A stretch of 64,000 bases of DNA from Halicephalobus mephisto (Eukaryota > Nematoda > Chromadorea > Rhabditida > Panagrolaimidae), in assembly GCA_009193035.1 (NCBI GenBank), contig SWDT01000012.1:673229-737228 (forward strand), in the 5' to 3' direction. Under the pieces are notes generated by a model. The model was given only the letters and a program-made list of their open reading frames with translations. It did not search any database and was not told the origin of the DNA. Positions 24,912 through 37,447 of this stretch are shown here, one piece after another; position 1 is the stretch's first letter; each line of letters begins with the position of its first letter. The position numbers and the translations under genes were made by a program.

Positions 24912-26369
24912 ATGGTTTTCCAAGTAGAAGTTGCAGCTGATTATTCTCAAAGATTTTATGAACTTTCTGGAGAGAATGTAAGTTTATTTTTAAATATTAT
25001 TTTATTTATTAAAATATTTAGTTTTTGTCGATTTTTCATATATGAATACTTTTTAATTTTGGTTTTCATATATGAATATTGTTTAATTTTGATTTTTCAT
25101 ATATGAATACTTTTTAATTTTGGCTTTTCATATATGAATACTTTTTAATTTTGGTTTTTCATATATGGAAAAACTTTTTTTTATTTCCATGTATGAATGT
25201 TTGTTCTTCGTGTATGAATAATTGCTCTGCTTTAATTTCAATACATGAATAACTTTTGTTTCATGCTCAATATGAATGTTTTTTGTTTTAATTTCCATAT
25301 ATGAATTATTTCTTCAGTTGCTCTCCCTCGAACGGGTGTTTCTCTCCCACTGCCATACAAGATCCCTTCATGTGGTCGTCAACAATGTATCTGGAGCCCG
25401 TCCGAAGCAGATACAAGCAGTCAATCTTTCTTCCTTCAGATGTCTCAAGAACCTAGAGTACTTGGACATTGAGATGAATGACGTCGCCACTATTAAATGC
25501 GATAACCCGTTTCTTTTTCAATTACGACATTTGTCTCTCTCCGGATGCCACATGACGTATTACGATTTTTGTATTTTGATGAACTGCGTCGGAGATTCTT
25601 TGGAAAGCTTGGATTTACTCCAAGTAGCTCTGATGGATTCAGAATGCAGCACCAACGTCTCGAAACTGCTCACGGAACTTTGTAGATTGTCGAATTTGAG
25701 ATCTTTGAAAGTGGATCGGACATGGGCAGAAGTAAGTTAACTTTTAAAAAGAACTTTAAACTTGACAAATAACTTTAACGTTTAAAAGTGATTTTAACTT
25801 TTTTGCCAATTTTAATTTTCGAAAATTATTTTCAGTTCCAAAAAGACGCCAAAAACTTCTACTGTCCCAGATTACAGTCTCTGGCTTTGTTGAATGTCAA
25901 TTTCGAAGATTTATTCTCCCCAGGTCTGAGGAAATTCACATCTTCTATTGTTTGTCTCTCGATAACTGTGGATGGAAAAGACTACAAAATTACGGATTTA
26001 ACTGAATTGTTAGGGAAATTCCACAAATTTGCCGCAACTAGATGGCTAACGATGAAATCTGGAGTTAAAGGAAGCAAAATTCCCGGCAGGAAGGTAATCC
26101 AACCCAAATATGACGCAAAAACTGAATTATCTTTCGTGCTGGGATGGCCGAGAATCGAACCAGGAGATAACGTAATTGACACCAAAGACAAATTGAAAGA
26201 AGTCTTTGCTTTTGAGTCTTTAAAAGTGTACGTCCCTGCGAGAGCTCACAAAGCTAACCTGGGATCTCCAATCGGGTCCCCTGCTGTATCTCCGGTGGCT
26301 TCCTCTGAAGACGAGGACATGTTCGTAACGGCTTTTGATTCAATGACGGGGATATCCGCTGTATCATAA
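24912..26369 (+). CDS. Leucine-rich protein of unknown function
   Basis: Exons 24912-24977, 25318-25731 and 25836-26369 join in phase 0 to 337 residues. I do not recognise the family. Residues about 45-190 show irregular leucine-rich repeats (CLKNLEYLDIEMNDV, LFQLRHLSLSGCHMTYY, SLESLDLLQVALMD, LSNLRSLKVD, CPRLQSLALLNVNF), as in solvent-exposed adaptor repeats. The C-terminal 60 residues are Ser/Pro-rich with SPIGSPAVSPVASSEDED, a likely phosphorylated disordered tail. There is no signal peptide, so it is probably cytosolic. The repeat pattern recalls substrate adaptors of the ZYG-11/FEM-1 sort only in general shape. Intron 1 carries a 31-bp tandem repeat. AATAAA occurs near 26450. Confidence 0.78.
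25040..25310. repeat. Tandem repeat of about 31 bp around CATATATGAAT, in an intron
   Basis: TTTTCATATATGAATACTTT and close variants recur about every 30-32 bases from 25040, then become more divergent up to 25305. The first five copies are the most alike. The array fills most of intron 1 of the leucine-rich gene. Confidence 0.85.
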
Positions 26370-27431
26370 AATAGCACGAGAATTAACACATTATAATAAT
26401 TGCAATCTGCACATGTCGGGTTTTGTAGATTTATATGAAATTGATCAAAATAAAAAATTACATATTTTCTAAAACGAAATTTTATTTTTCTGAAGTAACT
26501 TTAATTAGAAGTAATTTGTCTTCTTACCGTAATTACTAGTCGTTATTTTTGTTCTTTAAAAAGTATAAATTTAGATTTCTCGAAAGCGGATTAATCCTTC
26601 ATCCAATTAGTCTTCGGAAAATAAATTTGTAATTATTTTTGATATTTTGTCAAAAGTATATTTTTTTTAAAGATTATTGGTACGGTAATAGACGTCATAT
26701 TAATTATTTTGAATCTTTCATTAAATACTTCTAATTTACCGTAATCATTGCCAATGGCATTTATGAAAAAAAATATTTTTAATTTAATATAGTTGTGAAT
26801 TTTTGAAAAAAGTTTAATTTTTGACAAATTTTGTAAAATCGAATTTAATACAGGTCATTGAAAAACTAAAATTAACTTTTTATTTTGATCAAATTTATTA
26901 TTTCACTAAAAATTACTGTATTCGAAAATTACAAAAAATATTTTTTGTTATTTTTGAAATTCATATTTTTAAAAACCACATTTAAAAATTTAAAAAAAAA
27001 AGAAATTTAAAAAAAAACAAAAAACAAATTTTTATTGAATCAGAATTGTTTCTACAGTAATTTATTTTTTTAGTTTTTGAAGATACAGTAATCGTTCAAA
27101 AAATATCAAATTATTTTTTTAAATTTGAAGTTTTTCAGAATTTGAAATAACATTTTAAAATTCTGTGAAAATTTTTGAATAATTTTGGATTTTTTTTTCA
27201 TTTTTTTAAGACTACAACTATCTAAATTTTTTCTCGTTTTTGTTTAATTGGAGCTTTGTTTTCCGTGGAAATCCCACATGGTTGTTTCTTTATCAATCTA
27301 CTTCCTTGAAAATATAGAAACATATCAGTATTCATTTTTTTTCATTTTAGTCCGGAATAAAACAAAGATAATTATTTTATGGTTTTTTATTTGAAACAAA
27401 TTTTATTTTTGTTTTGATTGTGAGTTGAAAG
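26370..27431. other. AT-rich intergenic, no gene recognised
   Basis: Very AT-rich with homopolymer runs around 26990-27130. The upstream region of the aquaporin gene lies at its right end. No exon-like segment. Confidence 0.5.
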
Positions 27432-28689
27432 ATGAAGAAACTTTTCTTCGGGGAGCCCTGGAGGGATGAACACCATCTGAGGCCGACTTTGGGGGCTTGT
27501 TTGATGAGTGAATTTTTTTGTACAACATTCTTTGTCGTCAGTTTTTTAGAATTAAAAATATTTAATTTTTAAACGATTTTAGTTCCTCGGAACCAGCTAC
27601 AACGCTGTCGACATCCTCACAGGAGGGACTTTCGGACCGGCAGTTCCTATTGCCTGGGGGCTTTGTCTCATTTTTACTGTCCAATTAGGATTCAGAATCA
27701 GCGGAAGTCATGTGAATCCCGCAGTGTCTTTGTTTTTTTTCGTTTTCAGAGAATTAAGCTTCCAGAGATTTCTGTTGTATTCTGTAGCTCAGACTTCTGG
27801 AGCCTTCATTGGGGCTGGATTGACGTATGCCGTGTATTACGGTAAATTATGTTTTAAAAAACACAAAAAATTGGGTATTGTCGTGGAATCGGATAAATTT
27901 TCCGAATTTGAATGTTTTTAATTTTATAAAATTTGAAAATAATTCAGAATCTGCTGTTCAATTTTGGAAGATTTTATGGAATTTTGAGAAATACCAAAGG
28001 TTTTGGAAATCTCTACAGAATCCTAAAAAGTTCCAAAAGTTATCACGGGATTCTGAAAAGCTCTAGAATTTTTTACTAAATTAAGTTTTTAGAAAATTAA
28101 ATTTATTTAAGAGAATTATAAATTTTTTAGATTACATAGATCATTATGAACATGGCGATAGGACCGTGACTGGTGCTACTCGGACTGCTCATATTTTTGC
28201 CACGTACCCCCAGGACTACCTGACCGTTAGAGGAGGACTTGTTGATCAAGTAAATAATTTTTTTTATGATTAACTTATTTTATTTTCTAGATTTCCACAA
28301 CAGCCATGCTCTGCATCTGTATCCGTTGCATCACGAAACGTCGTCACGGGATCCCCCTCTGGTTCCAGCCCTTCCTCCTGGGGTTGTCCCTCTCCGTCCT
28401 CGCGGTAGCCTTCGCCACGAATTGCCAATGTGCCATCAACCCTGCCAGGGACTTGGGTCCTCGACTCTTCACCCTCTGTGTGGGGTACGGTTGGGACGTC
28501 TTCAGTTACTGGAACTACAAGTGGTTCTGGGTGCCCATAATCGGTCCCTGCATCGGCGCCATCATGGGAGGATTACTGTACAAGTACTTCATCGGAAACT
28601 TCCTCAGCGATCTTCCGGAAGATAAAGAAAATCCAAAAAATGTTGAAAATTACGAAAATGCTCTTGATGCTTTTCCCGAAAGACATTGA
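27432..28689 (+). CDS. Aquaglyceroporin (MIP family water/glycerol channel)
   Basis: Exons 27432-27536, 27583-27841, 28131-28249 and 28291-28689 give 293 residues. Both half-helix signatures are present: SGSHVNPAVSL in the first loop and QCAINPARDLGPRLFTL in the second. The aspartate after the second NPA (NPARD) marks the glycerol-permeable branch. Six membrane segments can be placed, including PIAWGLCLIFTVQLGF, FLLYSVAQTSGAFIGAGLTYA and WVPIIGPCIGAIMGGLLY. The N- and C-tails are short and charged. C. elegans has aqp-1 to aqp-3 and others of this class; the exact orthologue is not assigned. Introns 1 and 4 are very short (46 and 41 bp), while the second is 289 bp. Confidence 0.93.
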
Positions 28690-29389
28690 TTTCAGAATTG
28701 TTTATAAAGTCACATGACAAAACCTATTGCATTTCAAAAAGGGTCTTGACCCGTGAATTTTTGGTTCAACTCCCTCAGGAAAAGAGGGTGGATTTCAGAA
28801 CGTCATAAATTCAGTTTGAAATGAAACAAAATTGCAAATTTGAATCAAGACCGGATTTGAGGGTGGTGGCGTCAAGAAATCCCAATTTTTCTTCAATTGT
28901 TTTATAAAGGAAGTTTTGGCATTTCGAAATTCGAAAAATTTCCGGCAAAATTTTTTTAAATCAACTACTGTGGAATTTATTTTTACATTTCATCGTTAAT
29001 AAAAAAGTCGGAAAATTTCAAAAATATTTTAAATAAATTAATACAAAATTAATTTTTTTCTATTTTACAGATGATAAAAAATTAAAAAATAAATTAATAA
29101 TTATGTTTTAAAAATTCTGAAATTTAAAAGTAAATAATGTTTTTAAAATTCTAAAAATGTTTTTAAAAAATGAATAATATTTTTAAAATTTCTCAGAATT
29201 TTAAATAAGTTGCTGTTGAATTTTTTTACATTTTATAAAACTTAAAAAATCCTCCGAAAAATTCAAAAAATAAATTAAAAAATGACGTTTTAAATTTAAT
29301 TTTGTAAAAATTTGAAAATGCTATTTTTCGAATTTAAATTTAATAAAATTTTATTCATTTTTCATTTGACTAAATTTCAAGTTGATTTT

Positions 29390-29480
29390 TATTTTTTATT
29401 TTTTATTTTTTATTTTTTATTTTTTATTTTTTATTTTTTTATTTTTTTATTTTTATTTTTATTTTTTATTTTTTATTTTT
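29390..29480. repeat. Simple repeat, TTTTTAT type
   Basis: About twelve units of ATTTTTT or ATTTTT in tandem, mostly of period 7. Low-complexity DNA prone to length change. Confidence 0.9.
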
Positions 29481-29552
29481 TGAATTAGAAAAGTTTAGTA
29501 TTACTGTAGAAAAGAAAAATTCACAACAATAGTGCAACTGACGTAGTACACA

Positions 29553-29710
29553 CAAAAAATATAACTTTTGGATTTTTAACAATTGCGAAATTTAATAAAA
29601 ATGTGACACAATTGTCACATTTTTCATGAATATTTGACTTTTGTGACGAAAATTAAAAATAATAATGACTATTTAAGTTTGTTATGAAGTCAAAAGTTAC
29701 GCTTTTTTTG
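29553..29710. mobile_element. MITE with ACGTAACTTTTG-type ends, copy 1
   Basis: The left end AAAAAATATAACTTTTGGA and the right end (inverse AAAAAAAGCGTAACTTTTGA) form imperfect terminal inverted repeats about 155 bp apart. A central palindrome, AAATGTGACACAATTGTCAC, gives a second hairpin. The copy at 54271-54425 has the same layout with a different palindrome, so both probably belong to one non-autonomous family. Confidence 0.6.
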
Positions 29711-32700
29711 TTAGTAAATGAACGGTCATGTTTTTGTTTGTTCAAAGAAATGAGTTTTGAGTTTATTGTCTTTTCCTCGTGATTCTGGCTTTATTGAGTA
29801 CATTTTTAGCCACAACTAAGTTCATTGTTAGGTTAACGGAATGGTAAATTAAGTGAATAATTTCAATCCGAAAGGCTAGGTTTCAATAAATAATTATTTA
29901 AAATTAAAAATTCACGTTTCTCATAGTAGTAAAATTATTCCATTAAAACAAATTTTTGTGTAATTTTGAAGCGAAATTTGTTTTTTATAATAGTGATACT
30001 AGACAGATTTTCGTGTTGGAAAAAACCTTTTTCGGATCATATCTTGTTCTTGACGCGAATTCCGAATTCTCTACGGTAATAATATTTTTCGTGTCGAAAG
30101 TCATTTTTGGTTGTCTTGAAGCGAAATTCGTTTTTTATAATAGTGATAATAGATAGATTTTCGTGTTGGGAAAAATCTTTTTTTAATGACTTTTCAATCC
30201 CGCCATGAATATTTGCTGTTTACAGTAATCGCACTTTTGTACTGAGATTAGTTGTTTGTTAAGGTAATATTAAACTGTTTTCTTTGCTACGATGTTTATA
30301 AAACTGCTTGGTTTTCGTGTTGGGATAATTTTTTTCGAATCATTTTTCGGTCCTGACACGAATTCCACTTTTTAGTAATAGTGCCGTTCTCATGGAAAGA
30401 TCACTTTTTCCTCGAAATTAATTTTGAAAAAAATTTGCTTACATCATACGGTATTCATCGGACCTGTAAATTCTCGTGCTGAGACAGGTATTCCTCAGCA
30501 TCACCCCAGCTTCGACGAGAATTCCATGTTTTTTACATCAGTAGCACTTCCGTGTGGTGGCCACTTTTCCTCTTACGTCAATTTCAGAACGAATTTAGTT
30601 TTCTTTCTACAGTACTTTAAGACTTTCCGATCTTTGTGTTAAAATAAATCCCTCTTTAAATTACTTCTCGGTCCCAGTAGTAATTACTTTTTTCTACTTT
30701 TCTTTGTCCCTCTTCCAACTCATTCCTCTTCCTCCTTCATCTCTCTAATCCAAGTGCCAAACTTCCCGAGGCCATTTCCAAGCCAACAACACCTCCACGA
30801 TTTGCGTCAATTGTCCATGAAGCGTGAAATCTGACGACAGAAACACCGTCTGTGACTGAAACTTATCGTTTCCCGAAGCAACCACTAGTAATAAACAACA
30901 ATGATAAACTAAATAGTCTTCATTCATGGAAGCGTCATTGGTCAACAGAGATATGTAATCTCGTTACGGGATTATAGCTTTGGTTTGGCTTTCGCGTCAC
31001 TAAATTTATTTTTCTATTTTTAGATATTGCCAAAATGTCCATTTTGAGTTTTTTATAAAATAGAGAAACATTCCCAAAAATGTACCATTTTTATTTTGGT
31101 CGTACTTTGGATTTTTTACGAAAAAGTGAAAAATCCCTTGTGAATTTTTTAAATTTTGTAATAAAAAAATTAATTTCGTAATTGTTGACTTCTGGAATTT
31201 GAAAAATGGTCTTCGAAAACCTTCGTTTCCGGTATTTGGATAGGATTACAAAACATCAAATAAGAGTTTAGAATTTTTCAAAATCCTTTAAATTTTTAAT
31301 CTTTAAAAACAAAAAACACAATTTTCGGTCTTAACGAGAAAGTTCGAAATTTTTCTCTGAAATAATTTTAAAAAATTATCAAACAATATTTTTAAAAACA
31401 TTGTTTTTTAATTTTTAAATTTTTAAAATTATAGTTTTTGATTTAAAAAAAAATTGATAAATGTTCGTGTCAAAATTATTTTTCGAAATTTTGTAGTTCA
31501 TATTTCTGTTTTTTAAATTTTGCAATTGTAATTTTTCATAAATACGTTAATACTGAGTTTTTTATTTTTAATAACAAAATTCTGAAAATTCATATTTAAA
31601 CAATTTTTTGGATTTCTGAAAAAAATATTTTTATAATTTTAAAAAAATATAAATTTTTACAATTTTAGAAAAAATATAAATTTTTATAATTTTAGAAAAA
31701 ATATAAATTTTTATAATTTTTCTCAACTGGAAAATTCTAAAAATTTATATCGAAATAATTTTTCAAATTTTTTATGTATTTTTATAATACTGTAATTTTA
31801 AAACTAAAAATGTACATAAAATTTAAATTTTAATAATTTTCAATTCTGTCTGGAAAGTTTCAAAAAATTGTTTTCGAAATAATCTTTCCGGAATTTTTAA
31901 AATTTATTTTTGTATTTTTGAAACATTAAAATTTTTGTACAATTTAAACTTTAATAATTTTTTTCAATTAGTAAATTTCAAAAATTTGTGTCAAAATAAT
32001 TTTTTGAAGTAATTTTTATTTTTGTAACATCATAGTTATGGAATTTCGAAGACAAAAAAATTTAAATTTTAATAATTTTTAATTATGTTTGAAAAGTTTC
32101 AAAATTTTTTAAAAATAATCTTTCCGAAATTATTTATTTTTATTTTTGTAACGTCATAGTTATGGAATTTTGAAGACATAAAAAAATTTAAATTTTAATA
32201 ATTTTTAATCTTGACTGGAAATTCGAAGAAAATCACGTCATTGTAGTTTGGTAGGATTTTGCAACGAATATTTTTACTTTTTAATAACATGATAGGGAAA
32301 TTAGCCTTTCCTCCTATGTATATCCATAATATCCAGCTATCTAGAGATTTTCTATTTTGAGATTTTTGTTGTTAGGTGTGCTTCGCTCGTGACATATTCG
32401 CCTACGCTTTATCGGTTTGTATTTCTTCCGCTAAAAGTTAAACCTTGATTAATTTTTTAAAATAATTAATTTCAAATTTCAAAATAGAATCATTTTCATT
32501 CATTTAAAAATTATTTAATTAATAAAGTTCAAAATAATTTAACTTAAATTTTTTTTGAAAAATTTTCTTTTTAGAACCAATTTTTTTGAATAACTTTTTT
32601 TTGTAAATAAAAAATTTTTAAAAATTAAAAATTGGAATTTTTTGGGGGAAATTTAAAATATTAAGTATTTGAAATTTTGAATTAGGATTTTTATTTTTAT

Positions 32701-33858
32701 AAATAAAATATTTTTTTTTGGTAATTTATTTTCGAAAATTTAAAATATCACGTCAGATTAAAAAACTAGATTTAACTTTCGATAATATTTCGGAATTTTT
32801 TATTTCTGTCGGACTTAATCCTGAAGACGTCCCGAATAGTGCTATTAATTGAATCCAGACGTCTCTCTAATTTTCTATTTTTACAGTAAATGTCCATGAA
32901 CTTCGAAATGGTGTTTAATGTGACATCTTCAATATAATGCTTTTGAAAATTTTTATTAAATAATTTTAAAATTACCCAACTGTAAATTTTTTAAATTTCT
33001 TCATTGAGACCGAAAATTGAAGTTCTAAATTTGCGTGATTTTTTAGGCTTCAAAACACACTACTGTAAAAAAATATTTTATACAAAATTTTCAACTTTTC
33101 CAATTAAGACCAAAAATTAGAATTTTATATTTGTTTAATTTTCGAAAATTATTTTAACACAATTTTTTGAATTTTCTTGTTAGGACCAAAATTATACTTT
33201 TATTTAAGTGACTTTTAATGTTCGAAAATCACACTATTATGAAACTAGAAATATTTGGAAAAAATTCAAAAGTAAATTATTTTCATAAATTTCAAAAAAT
33301 TTCCGTTTAAGACCAAAAATTGTGAATTTCTTGTTTTCGTGGTTTTTCAAAGTTCCAAAACCACCTGGATCCTGGGGTACTTCCCTTCGGAAAAACAGAA
33401 ACGCCTTCCAAAAAATTTTCAAAAAACTTTTATGACGTAAATTTTCAGGTGTTTCCTGTCGAGATCAAAATTGAAAATTTTACGTTTATGTTCTTCAACA
33501 AAGTTCCGAAAATATTTAAAATGTACTCAGTTATAGTATTGTATAAAATACACTTAGTGCAAAAGTTTTAAAAATAGTTTCGACATAAATATTTAGGACC
33601 TTCCTGTTGAGACCGAAAATTCCAATTTTTACGTGGCTCTATGAAGTTCCAAAAATATCCGCTAGTCTCTGATGCATATCATAGTAAAAATAGAAGCAGC
33701 CAATACAAAATTTCAAAGAAATGGTCTCTACACGAATTTCCGGGACTTTCTTGTTGAGACCAAAAAGTGCGATATTTGAAGTTTTTTAAATTTTTTTTTG
33801 TTTAAAATTAAATTTTTATTTACAGTATCATAATAAAGTTAGAAAAAACTTCAACTGG

Positions 33859-34190
33859 TCCTCACACGAATCTTTGGAATTTTCTTCTTGGAACCAAAAA
33901 TTCAGAAATTTTAAATTTTATATTTGTTCAAAAAGTTAAATTTTAATTTACAGTATCATAGTAAAATTAAAAACGATTTTTCAAATTCCGAATAGTCCTC
34001 ACACGAATCTTTGGAATTTTCTTCTTGGAACCAAAAATTCAGAAATTTTAAATTTTAAATTTGTTTAAAATTAAATTTTAATTTACAGTATCATAGTAAA
34101 ATTAAAAACGATTTTTTAAATTCCGAATAGTCCTCACACGAATCTTTGGAATTTTCTTCTTGGAACCAAAAACTGAATTTTATATTTATT
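33859..34190. repeat. 136-bp tandem repeat, about 2.4 copies
   Basis: TCCTCACACGAATCTTTGGA recurs at 33859, 33996 and 34131. Each unit continues through GGAATTTTCTTCTTGGAACC and TTTACAGTATCATAGTAAAA. The copies are nearly identical, so the duplication is recent. Confidence 0.88.
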
Positions 34191-35389
34191 TAATTTTGTA
34201 GGATTCCAAAAACATCTTTAGATTTCTAAAATCTATGATTTTCTTCATTTTTAATTAATTACCGTAGTCATGAAGCTTTCGTAAGCAAGCTGTTTTGCTC
34301 ATATTATGAATTAGCTATATGGATAATACGTAATCCTATTAGATTCATGAATTTCTTTTTGGAAAATTCTTTCAATTTTTATTAAATTTACGAAATTTGA
34401 AAATTTATAAAACATTTATTTTTTAAATTTTTCACAAAAAATTTTCAATTATCGTTGTGGGAGAAATTTGTTTCTTGTAAATTATTCAAATTCGTCATAA
34501 TTTTTATAAAACATCCCAATGGGACTAATTTGTCAATTTTTAAATTAAAAATGTTTGAATTTTTTATTATTTATTTTAGGTAAATTTCCGTTTTTGACTT
34601 GAATAATCCAAATTTGGATTAATTTTTATTCAAAATTCCAAATTTAAATCCGAATTTTTCTGTAAATTTAAAAAATATTGTATTTTTTGTTTTTCGAAAT
34701 TTAATAAGTTATTTAGTGAATTAAGCAGCCCACTTCGCTTGGCTATTTGTTACGTAATAAAAAAGTTGGTGAATTCAAAAGCAGTACGTCATTGGACTGT
34801 CAACAAAAAGACAGAACAAATTTTAATTTCTGACCTGTTTCTAGCAACTTTATAAACATCTTCACAAGGACTCACACAAACGCCCTTGGGGGTTTCGGTT
34901 ACGGTATTTGGTGAAATATTGAATTTTGAATTTCATGGAAATTACGAAAGTTAAAATTTCTTTGATGATTTTAAATTTTTAGAATGTTCGTAAACGTCAA
35001 ATTTGACAGTTTTTGGTCTCGACAGGAAAATTTCGGAAATTCACGTCAAAAAAAGTTTTCCAAAATTTGCTGCGAATTTTTTGCATTTTACAGTAACTTG
35101 ATTTTGAAATTTCAGAAATCAAAAAAACTTTTGCAATTTTGGTCCCAACTGGAAAGCTAAAAATTCCTGTTGAGACAATTTCGTGAATAATATTTTTTAT
35201 AATAACATCATTTTTGAGTTTTTCGGAAATATAAAAAATGCAAAATTTCATAAACTTCAACGTCAAAAAAATTCTGAGAATTTGTGTTGGAGTAATTGTG
35301 TCAAATATTTTCCCAAATGTTTCATTTTAGAAAAATATGATTTTCGAACTTTCTAGAACCACCTCTACAAGAAGTTTTTAAATTTCCGG

Positions 35390-35790
35390 TCCTAACTGGA
35401 AAATTTAAAAAATTCGTGTTGAGATAATTTCGAAAAAAAATAATATTAAATTATTTTAAAATTTCTTAATTTCCGGTCCTAACTGGAAAATTTAAAAAAT
35501 TCATGTTGAAACAATTTCGAAAAAAAATAATATTAAATTATTTTAAAATTTTTTAATTTTTGTCTTAACTGGAAAATTGGAAAAATTCGTGTTGAGACAA
35601 CTTTGAAAAAAAATATAATATTAAATTAAGTAAAAATTCCTTAATTTTTGTCTTAACTGAAAAATTTAAAAAATTCGTGTTGAGACAATTTCGGAAAAAA
35701 AACAATATTAAATTATTTTAAAATTCCTTAATTTTTGTCTTAACTAGAAAATTTGAAAAATTCGTGTTGAGACAATTTTGAAATTTTTTA
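35390..35790. repeat. 87-bp tandem repeat, about 5 copies
   Basis: TTCGTGTTGAGACAATTTCG or a close variant recurs at about 35413, 35500, 35586, 35674 and 35760. Each unit also holds AATAATATTAAATTATTTTA and CTTAACTGGAAAATT. Unit length varies from 85 to 89 bp. It is not a CRISPR array: the whole unit repeats, there are no unique spacers and the host is eukaryotic. Confidence 0.88.
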
Positions 35791-37447
35791 AAAATGTTAT
35801 TTTTCTAAATAATATTTTTATTAAACCACCTAAAAATCCCTTAATTTTTGTCTCAACTGAAAAATCAAAAATGTTTTATAAGATTTTTCGTGTTTTCTTT
35901 GCACTTTTTCTACAATAATATTTTATTAAAATTTAATAATTTTCTTTTTGCAAATGTACTCATTATTTATTCCGTTTTTCCCGAAAAAATCTCAAATTTC
36001 AAATCAAAATTTGTGTCTTCATTCCCAATTCTCTTTTTGGATAAAGGATATTTTTCATGGCGTCATTTTTATCCTTTTGAAATGGTCGAAACCGTTTTTG
36101 ATGCTTTAATCGGATCAGGAAGCTCCATTTTTTTCGGATTTTGTTTTTGTATAAGAAATATTGGCTTACCTGGGGGATTAACTATTCCGAAATCCACAAA
36201 AACGAAAAGATTTGTCAAAAGTTAATCTGGAACATCCCATGACTAACTTTCTAAAAAATAAGTAATTTTCTAGTTCCTAACTTGGCCTAAGGCAATCTTA
36301 AAGGAACAAAGGTCATTTATCTTTTGGAATTACTTACATCACAGCGGATGCCCCAGAGTCCCGTTTTTCACTGCTTTGTAATTTTTCAAATTCCCTCGAT
36401 AAAAAAGTAATAAAATTTAAAGTTTCACGTATGTCTTTCATTTTAGGATATACTATTAAAATTTTTAGAGAATTTTATCTTTCGAAATCTAGTGAAAAAT
36501 CCTAAATTTTGAGGATTTTGTTGAAGCTTTTGGGACTTTGTAAAGTATCTGGAAATTTATGACATCAATCAAGTTTTTGGAATCCAATAGGTTTTCAGAT
36601 TTTTGAGAATTTTAAAAACTTTGAAACTTTTTAGAATTTAATGAAAACTGAAAATTTCTAAAAATTAACGAAAACTGAAAATTTCTAAAAATCTTATAGA
36701 ATTTTAAATAATTTTATAAAATTTAATAAATTTTTAAAAACTTTGAAACTTTTTAGAATTTAATGAAATTTTTTAAAAATTGATGAAGACTGAAAATTTC
36801 TAGAATTTTATAAAATTTAATAAGTTTCTAAAGAACTTGGGAATTTTATAAAAATTCCTGAAAATTTTTAGAATTTAATGAAAAATTTTGAAATTTTCCA
36901 AATTTTAACAAAAAAATTTTCGAATTTTTAAAACTTTTGTGGAAATTTCCAGAATTTCAAAGGATTTTACAGGAGTAAATAGAAGTTTCTAGAAACCTAT
37001 GGGAACTTCTGAATCCTTCCGGACTTTTCTGAAACTTTTCCACTCATTTCAGAATCGAAAATTTTTACATTTTAAACTTTTAAAAGTTCGTTTAAAAATA
37101 GCACATGAAATTCCAATTTTTGGTTTTTATAATATTTTTGGAATATTTCCCGGAATTTTACATCTATTTTTCGCGTTGAATGTCCTTTTGTCGAAAAACC
37201 GCTGCAGAGGTAATTTTGGACTTATTCAATATCCTCCTTCTAATCCTTCTAATCCTTCATTTGATGTTTCTTCTTTGACGTCCGTGGATTGGATTTTATT
37301 GAAATTAAAAACATTGAGTAATCGGCTTCAGGCAACATCGGCCTTTTCCCCGATTTTCCTTCAGAAGCTTTTTTGGATCCACCCAATCCCGCCCATACGA
37401 GCTCGGGAAAAAGCTCAGAGGATTTTCAATCTTTACTCTTTGGGACC

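Larger units (their letters stand above)
28690..37447. other. 8.8-kb AT-rich repeat desert
   Basis: No convincing protein-coding gene was found. The sequence consists largely of short A/T tracts interrupted by degenerate phrases such as TTCGTGTTGAGACAATTT and CTCACACGAATCTTTGG. Listed separately are a 7-bp array (29390-29480), a MITE (29553-29710), a 136-bp repeat (33859-34190) and an 87-bp repeat (35390-35790). A compositional island at 30680-30960 is less AT-rich and holds a 66-codon minus-strand open frame (30945-30745) with a hydrophobic start; I cannot support it as a gene. Confidence 0.6.

Noticed and set aside
26140..26165. GAATCGAACC, resembling an inverted tRNA B box
   Set aside because: It is coding sequence of the leucine-rich gene with no acceptor-stem partner.
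35390..35790. Regular repeat array, considered as CRISPR
   Set aside because: The entire 87-bp unit repeats with no unique spacers, there are no cas genes, and the DNA is from a nematode.
35848..36225. A 125-codon open frame with hydrophobic segments
   Set aside because: Its start lies within the 87-bp repeat tail and it has no supported splice partner or family.
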